Shown here: piece by piece, positions 24,442 through 34,194 of the stretch
How the letters are laid out: every line of letters begins with the position of its first letter
Position numbering within the stretch: position 1 is the stretch's first letter
DNA from: Pseudomonas sp. G2-4
GTDB taxonomy: Bacteria; Pseudomonadota; Gammaproteobacteria; Pseudomonadales; Pseudomonadaceae
DNA: 64,000 nt
Direction of reading: 5' to 3'
Assembly: GCF_030064125.1 (NCBI RefSeq)
Contig: NZ_CP125957.1
Coordinates: 4,830,501 to 4,894,500, forward strand
The notes under the pieces: generated by a model
The model's database searches: none
Told to the model about the DNA's origin: nothing
Seen by the model: only the letters and a program-made list of their open reading frames with translations
Program-made: the position numbers and the translations under genes

Positions 24442-25590
24442 TTATTTCGCCAGCCCCGCAATGCATGGCGACACAAACAACTCACCATGCCAGGCCCCCG
24501 CCAGCGTGCGCCGCCCGACGATTAGCCACATCACCGCCAGCATCGCCACCAGCACCCCACCGAACACGCTGAAAAATTCCAGCTTCAGCAGGTCCGCCAG
24601 CTTCAGCGTCGCCAACGCATACACGCCCAAGGGAAAGGTAAAGCCCCACCAACCGAGGTTGAACGGAATACCGGCGCGCAGATAGCGTGCGGTGATCAGC
24701 AGCGCCATCAGCATCCACCAGAACCCAAAGCCCCATAACGTGATACCGGCCACCAGGCCCAACCCGGCGGCGATTTCCCCCACGCCGGGCAGGTCATTGG
24801 CGGCGAAAATCAGCGGCGCATCACTGCCCAGCAGCAACATGCCCAGGGCGCCGGTGCCAATGGGGCCGAGGGCCAGCCAGCTCGAGGCGGCCATGTTTTC
24901 ATGGGGCAATTTGTGCAGGGCCATACGCAATAACAGGATCGTCAGAATGCTGAAGGCTACCGGCAGGGAAAATGCCCAGAGCACGTAGCTGGTGACCAGC
25001 ATCACCAGTTGCGCATGAACGTCCGTCAGATGCGGCGCCAACAACCCGCCGCTGGCGGCTGCGACTTCGGCGGCCACCACCGGCAGCAACCACACGGCGG
25101 TCATCTGGTCGATCCGATGTTCCTGCCGGGTGAACATCAGGAACGGGATCAGCAGGCCGCAGGCCAGCGACAGCGCCACATCGATCCACCACAAGGCTTC
25201 GGCCAACGGCACCACACCGCCGCCCCAGCGCGGCAGCCCGAATACCAGAAAGCCATTGATGATCGTCGCCAACCCCATCGGAATGGTGCCGAAAAACATC
25301 GAAACCGTTGAATGACCGAAGATCCGCCGCGCCTCGTCAAAGAACAACAGCCAACGGGCCGTGTACAAGCCGGCGAACACCACGAACAACAGGATGTTGA
25401 ACAACCATAACCCTTCACCCAGCAGGCGCAGGCCCGGCATGTCCCCAGGCCATTGCGCCAGGGCCAACGCCAGCACACCGGTGCCCATGACGACGGCAAA
25501 CCAGTTAGGCGTGAATTGGCGAATGGCTTCCAACGGCCTGGGCAAATGGCTCAATGGGCGAAAGCGGGTCTTGGCGGCACAGCATGTCAT
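24442..25590 (-). CDS. TDT/SLAC1-family membrane transporter (TehA-like)
   Basis: This 382-aa protein has about ten hydrophobic helices. The conserved 'FTPNWFAVVMGTGVLALAL' near residue 27 and 'STVSMFFGTIPMGLATIING' mark the tellurite-resistance/dicarboxylate transporter family, which includes TehA, the yeast sulfite pump Ssu1 and plant SLAC1 anion channels. The substrate is not determined. The AT-rich stretch upstream (25640-25690) carries ATAAC...GTTAT half-sites that may hold the promoter and an operator. Confidence 0.85.
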   Translation of the reverse strand: MTCCAAKTRFRPLSHLPRPLEAIRQFTPNWFAVVMGTGVLALALAQWPGDMPGLRLLGEGLWLFNILLFVVFAGLYTARWLLFFDEARRIFGHSTVSMFFGTIPMGLATIINGFLVFGLPRWGGGVVPLAEALWWIDVALSLACGLLIPFLMFTRQEHRIDQMTAVWLLPVVAAEVAAASGGLLAPHLTDVHAQLVMLVTSYVLWAFSLPVAFSILTILLLRMALHKLPHENMAASSWLALGPIGTGALGMLLLGSDAPLIFAANDLPGVGEIAAGLGLVAGITLWGFGFWWMLMALLITARYLRAGIPFNLGWWGFTFPLGVYALATLKLADLLKLEFFSVFGGVLVAMLAVMWLIVGRRTLAGAWHGELFVSPCIAGLAK

Positions 25591-25693
25591 GGCGAACTCC
25601 TGTCCTCGGATGAGGTGGAGCCATGCTAGAGCCGGATCGAATATCTATATAACGGGTAATTTCTCTATATGTTATCGATTCGACAGATAATGA

Positions 25694-26005
25694 TCAGACA
25701 CTGCCCTCGGTCTCGACCACCAGGATTCTCGCTTCGCCCAACGGCTTGGCCACGTGCTCGGTGCCCACCGATGCGTAGAAAATATCCCCTGCATCCAGCA
25801 GAGCCTCTTTTTCGACGCCCTCTTCCCGGTAGCACATCAGCACTTGCCCATCGAGCACCACGAACACTTCCTGACCGTCATTGATGTGCCATTTGTACGG
25901 CTGATCGGTCCAGTGCAGGCGTGTGGTGATGCCGTTCATGTTGGCGATGTCCAGCGCCGCCCAGGCGCGGTCGCCAGTGAAGGATTTGCTGCGGATGATT
26001 TTCAA
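25694..26005 (-). CDS. Cupin-domain protein
   Basis: The protein is 103 aa from a TTG start at 26005; a longer frame opens at 26098 but would overlap the MFS gene. It is a single small cupin barrel: 'HINDGQEVFVVLDGQVLMCYRE' and 'LLDAGDIFYASVGTEHVAKP' hold the metal-site His/Glu pattern in part (the first His pair is only partly conserved). Such proteins bind small molecules or metals or act as sensors. The reaction is unknown. It may be co-transcribed with the MFS gene upstream (77 bp gap). Confidence 0.72.
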   Translation of the reverse strand: MKIIRSKSFTGDRAWAALDIANMNGITTRLHWTDQPYKWHINDGQEVFVVLDGQVLMCYREEGVEKEALLDAGDIFYASVGTEHVAKPLGEARILVVETEGSV

Positions 26006-26081
26006 GAGAGCTCGACCAAAAAAATGCTGGGGCGCCAAGGCTAGCGCAAAACCATCAAAGCGGCGCCTGCATTCAACACTT

Positions 26082-27275
26082 TCAAGGTCGAAGCCCATCG
26101 CTAGCCAATTTCCCCGACTGGCGCAACAGACCCACTAAGGCGCTCGCCGACAATACGATCAGCACCGTGCCGTATCCATCGGTGGTCGGGATCAACCCGA
26201 ACACCCGCGTCAGGTTCCCGGCCAGCAGCGACGGCAGGCTGAAGGCCAGGTAACTGAGGACATAGAACGCCGACATCAAACCGGCTCGCTCATGGGGCAA
26301 GGCCAACGGCATGATGCTGCGCAATGCGCCGAGAAAACCTGCGCCGAAACCGCTGCCGGTGACCAACGTGCCGACGAAAAACAACGGCAAGCTGCCGCCG
26401 TGCACCGCAATCAATACCAACGTCAGGCCGATCACCAATAAGGTGGCGGACAGACGCAGCATCTTGTCTGCCCCCTGGTTGCGCAGCGCGTAGATGGACA
26501 ACGCGCCGGTGACCGTCAACACCGCCACCAGTGCGCCGCCAATCAGGTTGGACGTCGATCCCGTTGCGGCCCGCACCAGGGAAGGCGCCAGTGACAAATA
26601 AAAGCCGCCCACGGCCCAGGCCGCCAGGTTCAGGGGCAGGATCAACCACAAGGCGCCTCGCGCCTGGACCGGTACATGCAAGGTTGGACGCAGCGACTGC
26701 CAGGCGCCGGGTTGCGGGCTGACGCTCTCCGCCAGGCGCCAGATATAAAGCGCCTGGAGCAGGAACACCCCCAGCAGAATCCAATACGTCAGCTGCAAGG
26801 GCCGCGGCGCGTACTCCGCCAGCAGACCGCAACCCAGCGCTCCACAAGCCATGCCCAACAAGGGTGCGACGCTGGTGATCAGCGGACCTTGCCGACGGTC
26901 GAAATCCAACAACGCAGCGCCCAGCACGCTGGTGGCCATGCCCGTGGCGAAGCCTTGGATCAAGCGCGCGCCGATCAGCCAGGCGACACTGTCGGCATTG
27001 ATGAACAGCAGCATCGCCAGCATATTGAGCAACAGCGCGACGAAGATCACCGGTTTGCGGCCCAGGTAATCCGACAGCGACCCCACGGTCAGCAAAGCCG
27101 CCAACAGACTGAAGGCGTACACCCCGAAAATCAGCGTCAGAATCGCCGGCGAAAATTGCAACTGTTCCTGATAGAGGTGATACAACGGCGTCGGCGCGCT
27201 GGACGCGGCGAGAAAACCGAGCAAGGTGATCGCCAGGAATATCAGGCTGGCACGGGTCGAAGCTGGATAAGACAT
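26082..27275 (-). CDS. MFS transporter (drug/metabolite efflux type)
   Basis: From the ATG at 27275 the protein has 397 residues with twelve predicted membrane helices. The MFS motif A-like loop 'GSLSDYLGRKPVIFVALLL' follows helix 2, and 'ARLIQGFATGMATSVLGA' in helix 4 is typical of efflux proteins. It is divergent from a TetR-family gene with a 117-bp gap that contains a clear inverted repeat, so it is probably the regulator's target. The substrate is unknown. Confidence 0.88.
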   Translation of the reverse strand: MSYPASTRASLIFLAITLLGFLAASSAPTPLYHLYQEQLQFSPAILTLIFGVYAFSLLAALLTVGSLSDYLGRKPVIFVALLLNMLAMLLFINADSVAWLIGARLIQGFATGMATSVLGAALLDFDRRQGPLITSVAPLLGMACGALGCGLLAEYAPRPLQLTYWILLGVFLLQALYIWRLAESVSPQPGAWQSLRPTLHVPVQARGALWLILPLNLAAWAVGGFYLSLAPSLVRAATGSTSNLIGGALVAVLTVTGALSIYALRNQGADKMLRLSATLLVIGLTLVLIAVHGGSLPLFFVGTLVTGSGFGAGFLGALRSIMPLALPHERAGLMSAFYVLSYLAFSLPSLLAGNLTRVFGLIPTTDGYGTVLIVLSASALVGLLRQSGKLASDGLRP

Positions 27276-27313
27276 GGGCACGCTCCACAAAGCTGATCAC
27301 AAAAAATCAGCCA

Positions 27314-27336
27314 CAAAAGCTAATTTATTGCTTTTG
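27314..27336. promoter_or_regulatory. Candidate TetR operator
   Basis: CAAAAGC and GCTTTTG are exact inverted arms around a 9-bp AT spacer, a 23-bp site between the divergent MFS and TetR genes. The size and place fit a TetR dimer site controlling both genes. Confidence 0.55.
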
Positions 27337-27392
27337 CGGAGTGTGCTACCGACGTGCGCTTAAAGCAAATTCTTTGTGTTAAGGTCCGATAC

Positions 27393-27932
27393 ATGGCTAT
27401 TAAAGAAGGTTTACGCCCCGGCGGCAGAAGCGCCCGGGTCCAGGAATCGATCCATTCGGCGGTCCGCGCCCTGCTCCAAGAGCAGGACCGCGCCACCCTG
27501 ACCGTGCCGCAAATCGCTGCGCGCGCAGGCGTCACGCCTTCCACGATCTATCGGCGTTGGGGCGATTTGCCGGCGTTGCTGGCCGACGTCGCCATCGCCC
27601 GCATGCGCCCCGACAGCGAACCGGCCAACACCGGCAGCCTGCGCGGCGACCTGCTGGCCTGGGCCGAACAGTACCTGGACGAAATGAGTTCCGAGCCCGG
27701 TCGCAACATGATGCGCGACATCCAGGCCTGCGCTACGCCGGGGCATTGCGTGGGCATCATCAGCGCCCAGTTGCAGATCATCCTGGATCGTTATCCCGAG
27801 GCGCCAAACCCGGGTATCGAACGGTTGATCAATGTCGTCGTGGCGCCGACGGTGTTTCGTATCCTCTTTGCCACCGCGCCGTTGGAGGTCGAGGAGTTGT
27901 ATCGGTTGGTGGATATCGCGCTGGGTCAGTGA
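27393..27932 (+). CDS. TetR-family transcriptional regulator
   Basis: This 179-aa protein has an N-terminal helix-turn-helix 'LTVPQIAARAGVTPSTIYRRWGDLPALL', standard for the family. The C-terminal part resembles the TetR C-terminal domain found next to drug efflux genes. It is divergent from the MFS transporter and likely represses it and itself; the shared gap has the operator candidate at 27314. The ATG at 27393 is preferred over an upstream ATG because the family begins just before the Arg-rich stretch 'GGRSARVQESI'. Confidence 0.87.
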   Translation: MAIKEGLRPGGRSARVQESIHSAVRALLQEQDRATLTVPQIAARAGVTPSTIYRRWGDLPALLADVAIARMRPDSEPANTGSLRGDLLAWAEQYLDEMSSEPGRNMMRDIQACATPGHCVGIISAQLQIILDRYPEAPNPGIERLINVVVAPTVFRILFATAPLEVEELYRLVDIALGQ

Positions 27933-27939
27933 GGCCGCC

Positions 27940-28031
27940 ATCGCGAGCAAGCTCGCTCCCACATTGGGTCCCAGTGGATACAAAACTTGAGTTCACTTCA
28001 GGTCGAGTGTGGAAGCGGGCTTGCTCGCGAT
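27940..28031. repeat. REPIN with one diverged arm
   Basis: ATCGCGAGCAAGCTCGCTCC on the left, and on the right TGTGGAAGCGGGCTTGCTCG, which has two substitutions against the other copies. It lies between the TetR gene and the sensor kinase gene. Confidence 0.75.
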
Positions 28032-28182
28032 GAGGCCCGCCTGAACACCTCTTCACCCAATGTTTACCGCAACCCGCGCCACCCCGCCGCGCTCCGACCT
28101 TGGTCGACACTGACGAACCCGAGCGGGCATGCGAGACTGTCCTGTCGGGCCCATGCCCCGGTGTCTTCGTTCGGGAGTTTCC

Positions 28183-31100
28183 ATGTCGCTGTCCAGCGGG
28201 CTGATCGCCGTTGTTGCCCTGGCCTATATGGCCATCATGTTCGCCATCGCCTTCTACGGCGACCGGCGCAGCACGCCGCTGCCGCCGCGGGTGCGGGCCT
28301 GGGTCTACAGCCTGTCGCTGGCGGTGTACTGCACCAGTTGGACGTTCTTCGGTGCCGTGGGCCAGGCCGCCGAGCAACTCTGGTCATTCCTGCCGATCTA
28401 CCTCGGGCCGATCCTGTTGCTGGTGCTGGCGCCGTGGGTCCTGCAGAAAATGGTGATGATCAGCAAGCAGGAGAACATCACCTCCATTGCCGACTTCATC
28501 GCCGCCCGCTACGGCAAGTCCCAGTCCCTGGCGGTGGTGGTCGCGCTGATCTGCCTGGTGGGCGTGCTGCCGTACATTGCCTTGCAACTCAAGGGCATCG
28601 TGCTCGGGGTGAACCTGCTGATTGGCGCCGGTGCCGACGCCATGGGCACTCGCGCCCAGGACACCGCGCTGATCGTCTCGCTGATCTTGGCGTTGTTCAC
28701 CATCGTGTTCGGTACCCGCAACCTGGATGCCACCGAACACCACCGCGGCATGGTGCTGGCGATTGCCTTCGAATCCCTGGTCAAGCTGTTCGCCTTCCTC
28801 GCCGTTGGCGCGTTCGTGACGTACGGCCTTTACGACGGCTTCGACGACCTGTTCAGCCAGGCGATGCTCGCGCCGCGCCTGGAGCAATACTGGAAAGAAA
28901 CCATCAACTGGCCGTCCATGGTGGTACAGACCGGGGTGGCGATGATGGCGATCATCTGTTTGCCGCGACAGTTCCACGTGACCGTGGTGGAGAACATCGA
29001 ACCCCAGGACCTGCGCCTGGCCAAGTGGGTCTTCCCCGCCTACCTGGCCCTGGCCGCACTGTTCGTGGTGCCCATCGCCCTCGCCGGACAAATGCTGTTG
29101 CCCAGCTCCGTGCTGCCGGACTCGTTCGTCATCAGCCTGCCGCTGGCCCAGGCCCACCCGGCCCTGGCGGTGCTGGCGTTCATTGGTGGTGCCTCGGCGG
29201 CCACCGGCATGGTGATCGTGGCGAGCGTGGCGTTGTCCACCATGGTGTCCAACGACATGCTGCTGCCCTGGCTGTTGCGCCGCAACAACGCCGAGCGGCC
29301 TTTCGAAGTGTTCCGCCAGTGGATGCTGTCGGTGCGGCGGGTGAGCATCGTGGTGATCCTGCTGCTGGCCTATGTCAGCTACCGGTTGCTGGGATCGACG
29401 GCGAGCCTGGCGACCATCGGCCAGATCGCCTTCGCCGCCGTGACCCAACTGGCCCCGGCCATGCTCGGTGCGCTGTACTGGAAACAGGCCAACCGTCGCG
29501 GTGTGTTCGCCGGTCTCGCCACGGGCATTTTCCTGTGGTTCTACACCCTGGTGCTGCCCATCGCCGCCCACAGCCTGGGCTTGTCGCTCAGTAGCTTCCC
29601 GGGTCTGGCCTGGCTGCACGGCAACCCGTTGAACCTGCCGATCACCCCGCTGACCCAAGGGGTCGTGCTGTCCCTGGCCGGTAACTTCATTCTGTTTGCC
29701 TGGGTGTCCATGCTGTCGCGCACGCGCGTGTCGGAACACTGGCAGGCCGGACGCTTCATTGGCCAGGAAATCAGCGCCCGCCCCAGCGCCCGTTCGATGC
29801 TGGCGGTCCATATCGAAGACCTGCTGCAACTGGCCGCACGTTTCGTCGGAGAGGAACGGGCGCGCCAAAGCTTCATCCGCTTTGCCTACCGCCAGGGCAA
29901 AGGCTTCAACCCGACCCAGAATGCCGACAACGAATGGATCGCCCACACCGAACGCCTGCTGGCCGGTGTGCTGGGGGCCTCTTCGACACGGGCGGTGGTA
30001 AAAGCCGCGATTGAAGGCCGGGAAATGCAGCTGGAAGACGTCGTGCGGATCGCCGACGAAGCCTCGGAAGTGTTGCAGTTCAACCGCGCCCTGCTGCAAG
30101 GCGCCATCGAGAACATCACCCAAGGCATCAGCGTGGTCGACCAGTCCCTCAGGCTCGTGGCGTGGAACCGTCGTTACCTGGAGTTGTTCAAGTACCCGGA
30201 CGGCTTGATCAGCGTCGGCCGGCCGATTGCCGACATCATCCGCTACAACGCCGAGCGCGGCCTCTGCGGCCCTGGCGAGGCGGAAGTGCACGTGGCCCGG
30301 CGCTTGCACTGGATGCGCCAGGGCCGCGCCCATACCTCTGAACGCCTGTTCCCTAACGGCCGGGTCATCGAGCTGATCGGCAACCCGATGCCCGGCGGCG
30401 GTTTCGTCATGAGCTTCACCGACATTACCGCGTTCCGTGAGGCCGAACATGCCTTGACCGAGGCCAACGAAGGGCTGGAGCAACGGGTGGCTGAGCGCAC
30501 CCGGGAGTTGTCGCAACTGAACCTGGCGCTGACCGACGCCAAAAGCACCGCCGAAGCGGCCTATCAATCCAAGACGCGCTTCCTGACTGCCGTCAGCCAT
30601 GATTTGATGCAGCCGCTCAACGCCGCGCGCCTGTTCTCCGCCGCACTGTCCCACCAACACGAGGGCTTGCCAGAGGAAGCCCGACAACTGGTGCATCATC
30701 TGGACAGCTCGCTGCGTTCGGCCGAAGACCTGATCACTGACTTGCTGGACATTTCCCGTCTGGAAAACGGCAAGATCAACCCCGACCGCAAACCGTTCGG
30801 CCTCAACGAACTGTTCGGTACCCTTGGCGCCGAATTCACCGCACTGGCCCAGGAAAAAGGCCTGAAATTCCGGGTGCGAAGCTCGCGACTGCGGGTCGAC
30901 AGTGACATCAAGCTGCTGCGCCGCGTTTTGCAGAACTTCCTCACCAATGCCTTCCGCTATGCCAAGGGCCCGGTGCTGCTGGGGGTGCGGCGGCGCAACG
31001 GCGAGTTGTGCCTGGAAGTCTGGGATCGCGGGCCGGGCATCGCCGAAGATAAGCTGCAGGTCATCTTCGAAGAATTCAAACGCCTGGACAGCCACCAGAC

Positions 31101-31653
31101 CCGCGCCGAAAAAGGCCTGGGCCTGGGCCTGGCGATCGCCGACGGGTTGTGCCGCGTGCTGGGGCATACCTTGCGCGTGCGTTCCTGGCCGGGGCGCGGC
31201 AGTGTGTTCAGCGTCAGCGTACCGCTGGCCAGCACGCAGGCCGTGGTGCCTGGTCCGGTGGCCGAAGCCAATGGTCATTTACCCAGCGGCGCGCAGGTGC
31301 TGTGTGTCGATAACGAAGACAGCATTCTGATCGGCATGAACAGCCTGTTGACGCGCTGGGGTTGCCAGGTATGGACCGCGCGCAACCGCGAGGAATGTGA
31401 ACGCTGGCTCGCCCAGGGCGGGCGGCCGCAACTGGCCTTGGTGGACTTTCATCTGGACGACGGCGAGACCGGCACCGAGCTGATGGCGTGGTTGCGCACG
31501 CGCATGGGCGAACCGATCCCGGGCGTGGTGATCAGCGCCGACGGTCGACCTGAGATGGTGGCACAGGTGCATGCGGCGGGCCTGGACTATCTGGCTAAAC
31601 CGGTGAAGCCGGCGGCGTTGCGGGCGTTGTTGAGTCGGCATTTGCCGTTGTAG
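28183..31653 (+). CDS. Hybrid sensor histidine kinase with sodium:solute symporter-like N-terminus
   Basis: This 1156-aa inner-membrane kinase starts at 28183 (GGGAG upstream). About 560 residues form a 12-13 helix sodium:solute-symporter-like domain ('GVLPYIALQLKGIVLGVNLL', 'TRNLDATEHHRGMVLAIAFE'). A PAS-like region ('GISVVDQSLRLVAWNRRYLE') and a coiled coil follow. Then comes a kinase core with the phospho-acceptor in 'AVSHDLMQPLNAARLF' (His about 806), the N-box 'LQNFLTNAFRYA' and 'GLGLGLAIADGL'. It ends with a receiver domain with phospho-acceptor Asp near 1088 ('LALVDFHLDDGETGTEL'). A similar kinase lies near this region in P. aeruginosa. The solute sensed is unknown. Confidence 0.92.
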   Translation: MSLSSGLIAVVALAYMAIMFAIAFYGDRRSTPLPPRVRAWVYSLSLAVYCTSWTFFGAVGQAAEQLWSFLPIYLGPILLLVLAPWVLQKMVMISKQENITSIADFIAARYGKSQSLAVVVALICLVGVLPYIALQLKGIVLGVNLLIGAGADAMGTRAQDTALIVSLILALFTIVFGTRNLDATEHHRGMVLAIAFESLVKLFAFLAVGAFVTYGLYDGFDDLFSQAMLAPRLEQYWKETINWPSMVVQTGVAMMAIICLPRQFHVTVVENIEPQDLRLAKWVFPAYLALAALFVVPIALAGQMLLPSSVLPDSFVISLPLAQAHPALAVLAFIGGASAATGMVIVASVALSTMVSNDMLLPWLLRRNNAERPFEVFRQWMLSVRRVSIVVILLLAYVSYRLLGSTASLATIGQIAFAAVTQLAPAMLGALYWKQANRRGVFAGLATGIFLWFYTLVLPIAAHSLGLSLSSFPGLAWLHGNPLNLPITPLTQGVVLSLAGNFILFAWVSMLSRTRVSEHWQAGRFIGQEISARPSARSMLAVHIEDLLQLAARFVGEERARQSFIRFAYRQGKGFNPTQNADNEWIAHTERLLAGVLGASSTRAVVKAAIEGREMQLEDVVRIADEASEVLQFNRALLQGAIENITQGISVVDQSLRLVAWNRRYLELFKYPDGLISVGRPIADIIRYNAERGLCGPGEAEVHVARRLHWMRQGRAHTSERLFPNGRVIELIGNPMPGGGFVMSFTDITAFREAEHALTEANEGLEQRVAERTRELSQLNLALTDAKSTAEAAYQSKTRFLTAVSHDLMQPLNAARLFSAALSHQHEGLPEEARQLVHHLDSSLRSAEDLITDLLDISRLENGKINPDRKPFGLNELFGTLGAEFTALAQEKGLKFRVRSSRLRVDSDIKLLRRVLQNFLTNAFRYAKGPVLLGVRRRNGELCLEVWDRGPGIAEDKLQVIFEEFKRLDSHQTRAEKGLGLGLAIADGLCRVLGHTLRVRSWPGRGSVFSVSVPLASTQAVVPGPVAEANGHLPSGAQVLCVDNEDSILIGMNSLLTRWGCQVWTARNREECERWLAQGGRPQLALVDFHLDDGETGTELMAWLRTRMGEPIPGVVISADGRPEMVAQVHAAGLDYLAKPVKPAALRALLSRHLPL

Positions 31654-31685
31654 GGAACACAGTCCCGGGAGATATAGGCGACCTC

Positions 31686-31777
31686 TGTGGCGAGGGAGCT
31701 TACTCCCGCTGGGCTGCGCAGCAGCCCCCTTTTTGTGAGTGCTGCGCACTCAAGCGGGAGCAAGCTCCCTCGCCACA
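31686..31777. repeat. REPIN-type inverted repeat (TGTGGCGAGGGAGC family)
   Basis: TGTGGCGAGGGAGCTTACTC on the left and GGGAGCAAGCTCCCTCGCCACA (shown in part) on the right. One base differs between the arms. It lies between convergent genes. Confidence 0.8.
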
Positions 31778-31805
31778 GGGTTTTGTATCAAGCCTAAGGG
31801 GTTCA

Positions 31806-33311
31806 TCAGTCCTGGGTTTTTGCGGTTTCTTCAGGCAATTCAGGCAGCCCATCCGCATCCACATCGGTCATCGCGCGTTCGAGCAAATCAGCGGGCAAAC
31901 TCTTGCTCGCCCGGGCACCGAGCAGTTTGAGCTGTTCGCTGCGGCTGATCAGGTTGCCGCGCCCTTCTGTCAGTTTGTTGCGGGCTGCGCTGTAGGCTTT
32001 GTCCAGTTGCTGCAGGCGACCGCCGATCTCGTCCAGGTCCTGGATGAACAGCACGAACTTGTCATACAGCCACCCCGCCCGCTCGGCGATTTCCCGGGCG
32101 TTCTGGCTCTGGCGTTCCTGCTTCCACAAGCTGTCGATCACGCGCAATGTCGCCAGCAACGTGGTCGGGCTGACGATGACGATGTTGCGGTCGAACGCTT
32201 CCTGGAATAGGTTTGGCTCGGCTTGGAGAGCAGCGGAAAACGCCGCTTCGATGGGTACGAACAACAACACGAAATCCAGGCTGTGCAGACCGTCCAGTCG
32301 CTTGTAATCCTTGCCGGCCAGGCCTTTGACGTGGGCTCGCAACGACGCCACGTGCTGCTTGAGGGCGTGTTGGCCAATCGCATCGTCCTCGGCGGCCACG
32401 TACTGCTGGTAGGCCGTGAGGCTGACCTTGGAATCGACCACCACTTGCTTGTCGCCGGGCAGGTAAATCAACACGTCAGGCTGGAAACGCTCGCCGTCCG
32501 GACCCTTGAGACTGACCTGGGTCTGATATTCGCGGCCCTTCTCCAGGCCTGCATGCTCAAGCACCCGCTCCAGAATCAACTCGCCCCAGTTACCTTGGGT
32601 CTTCTGGCCTTTGAGGGCACGGGTAAGGTTGGTGGCTTCATCGCTCAGGCGCAGGTTCAGTTGCTGCAGCCGTTCCAGCTCCTTGCCCAGGGAAAACCGT
32701 TCCCGCGCCTCGGCCTGATAGCTTTCTTCGACGCGTTTTTCAAAGGACTGGATGCGTTCCTTCAGCGGATCGAGCAACTGGCCCAGGCGCTGCTGGCTGG
32801 TCTCGGCGAAACGTTGCTCACGTTCGTCGAAGATTTTTCCTGCCAGCTCGGCGAACTGTGCCCGCAGCTCATCCCGCGAACCTTGCAGGTCATCCAAGCG
32901 TTGCTGATGGCTTTCCTGCTGCTCGCGCAATTCGGCATGCAACGAAGCCGCCTGGGCATCGAGCCGCCGCAGCTCCGCTTCTTTGCCGGCACGCTCCAGA
33001 TTCCAGGCATGGGCCGCATCCCGGGCATTGTCGCGCTCGATCTGCAACAACTCGACTTCGCGACAGGCGGCGGCAAGCTCGGCTTGCTTGGCGGCATTGG
33101 CCTGGCTCAGGTCGCTGATTTCGTCGCGACAGGCATCGAGCTGGGCGTTGAGGCCATCGTGGGCCATGTGGGCGGTGGCCAGGCGTTCTTCCAGCAGGGC
33201 CTGTTCAGTCTGCGCGGCGCTGGCCTGGCGCTGCAGGTGCCAAGCCAACGCAAGCAACGGCAGCGCCGCGCCCGCCAGGCCAAACAACAGGCTGGTCAAA
33301 TCCATAGCCAT
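31806..33311 (-). CDS. rmuC: DNA recombination protein RmuC
   Basis: This 501-aa protein has an N-terminal membrane anchor ('LLFGLAGAALPLLALAWHL') followed by a long coiled coil to about residue 200, then the RmuC nuclease-fold domain: 'LKGQKTQGNWGELILERVLE', 'FQPDVLIYLPGDKQVVVDSK' (PD-ExK-type acidic/Lys pattern) and 'FVPIEAAFSAAL'. Family members limit recombination between inverted repeats and take part in genome stability. The start could also be the ATG two codons later. A Sel1-like gene lies upstream on the same strand. Confidence 0.93.
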   Translation of the reverse strand: MAMDLTSLLFGLAGAALPLLALAWHLQRQASAAQTEQALLEERLATAHMAHDGLNAQLDACRDEISDLSQANAAKQAELAAACREVELLQIERDNARDAAHAWNLERAGKEAELRRLDAQAASLHAELREQQESHQQRLDDLQGSRDELRAQFAELAGKIFDEREQRFAETSQQRLGQLLDPLKERIQSFEKRVEESYQAEARERFSLGKELERLQQLNLRLSDEATNLTRALKGQKTQGNWGELILERVLEHAGLEKGREYQTQVSLKGPDGERFQPDVLIYLPGDKQVVVDSKVSLTAYQQYVAAEDDAIGQHALKQHVASLRAHVKGLAGKDYKRLDGLHSLDFVLLFVPIEAAFSAALQAEPNLFQEAFDRNIVIVSPTTLLATLRVIDSLWKQERQSQNAREIAERAGWLYDKFVLFIQDLDEIGGRLQQLDKAYSAARNKLTEGRGNLISRSEQLKLLGARASKSLPADLLERAMTDVDADGLPELPEETAKTQD

Positions 33312-33372
33312 GACAATTCCTGCCGATCAAATAAAGCCCGAAGGTTAACCAAGCGGCCGGGGGTTGCCCAGC

Positions 33373-33696
33373 TCAGTCTTCGATTTCACCCAGTGCCAGG
33401 CGGGCACGATGATCCCCGGCCCGGGCGGCTTGGCGTAGCAACTCGTGACCAATGCGCCGGTCCCGCGCGTTCCCGCATTCACGGCACATCAACTGCCCGA
33501 GACGACTCTGCGCAGCCACCACGCCTTCACGGGCGGGTTGCTTGAGCAGACGACCGGCCAGATGTTTGACACTGGGGCTTTCTCCCAGGCGTGGGCTGTC
33601 GAGCAGCCATTCGGCCACACGCATCGACATGCGCTTGGGTGGGGTAACACCAGAGGGTGTGGAGGTAACAGGATTTGATACTGAGCGAAACTTCAT
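33373..33696 (-). CDS. Sel1-like repeat protein (small)
   Basis: This 107-aa protein has a basic N-terminus and a helical C-terminal half with Sel1-type units ('AAQSRLGQLMCRECGN', 'GHELLRQAARAGDHRARLAL'). It lies 61 bp upstream of rmuC on the same strand and may share its transcript. No signal peptide or catalytic motif is visible. The function is unknown. Confidence 0.68.
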   Translation of the reverse strand: MKFRSVSNPVTSTPSGVTPPKRMSMRVAEWLLDSPRLGESPSVKHLAGRLLKQPAREGVVAAQSRLGQLMCRECGNARDRRIGHELLRQAARAGDHRARLALGEIED

Positions 33697-33800
33697 AAAG
33701 CACTGTGGGACAGATCAGAAGGCGCGCCACTCTACTCCTTTTTTCGCACGGGTAAAGTCGAAAAAAACCAGCACGCCCGTTCTAGAGCAAGCGCTTGGGA

Positions 33801-33823
33801 CAATCCACAGAAGCTGTGGATAA
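33801..33823. promoter_or_regulatory. Inverted DnaA-box-like pair
   Basis: CAATCCACA and TGTGGATAA face each other across 5 bp, upstream of the small Sel1-like gene. This is the third such pair in the window. Confidence 0.45.
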
Positions 33824-34194
33824 CTCAGTGGACAACCCATCCTGAACTCGCCGCAACCCCTGTGGAACGGGGCCTGCGCTCAAACTGACGATTTTTTCAC
33901 CAGTAAAAAAAAGCGATGTTTTTCATTGACTTAAATTTTGGATACAGGCACCCACCTCGAATTGTTTGCACATGACAGTTCGGTGACAAGCTTCGTCGCG
34001 AGTGTGCACAAGTAACACCTGAACGGGTTATAAGGCTGCGCTTTTTTGGTCTATTTGGCAGCAGAAGCTGGGGATAACCCTCGTGCCCTGCCCGGCGCAA
34101 CAGTGGCTTGGGTGCACCACCGTCCTTGGGATCTTGTGCTATGTCGCTAGTCCCCGGATCGGGTTGAGTCAAATGGATACCTTGCCACAGGTCA

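Noticed and set aside
28384..31278. A 964-codon open frame on the strand opposite the sensor kinase gene
   Set aside because: It is the mirror of a high-GC coding sequence, with a composition unlike a real protein and no ribosome site. The kinase frame carries all the motifs.
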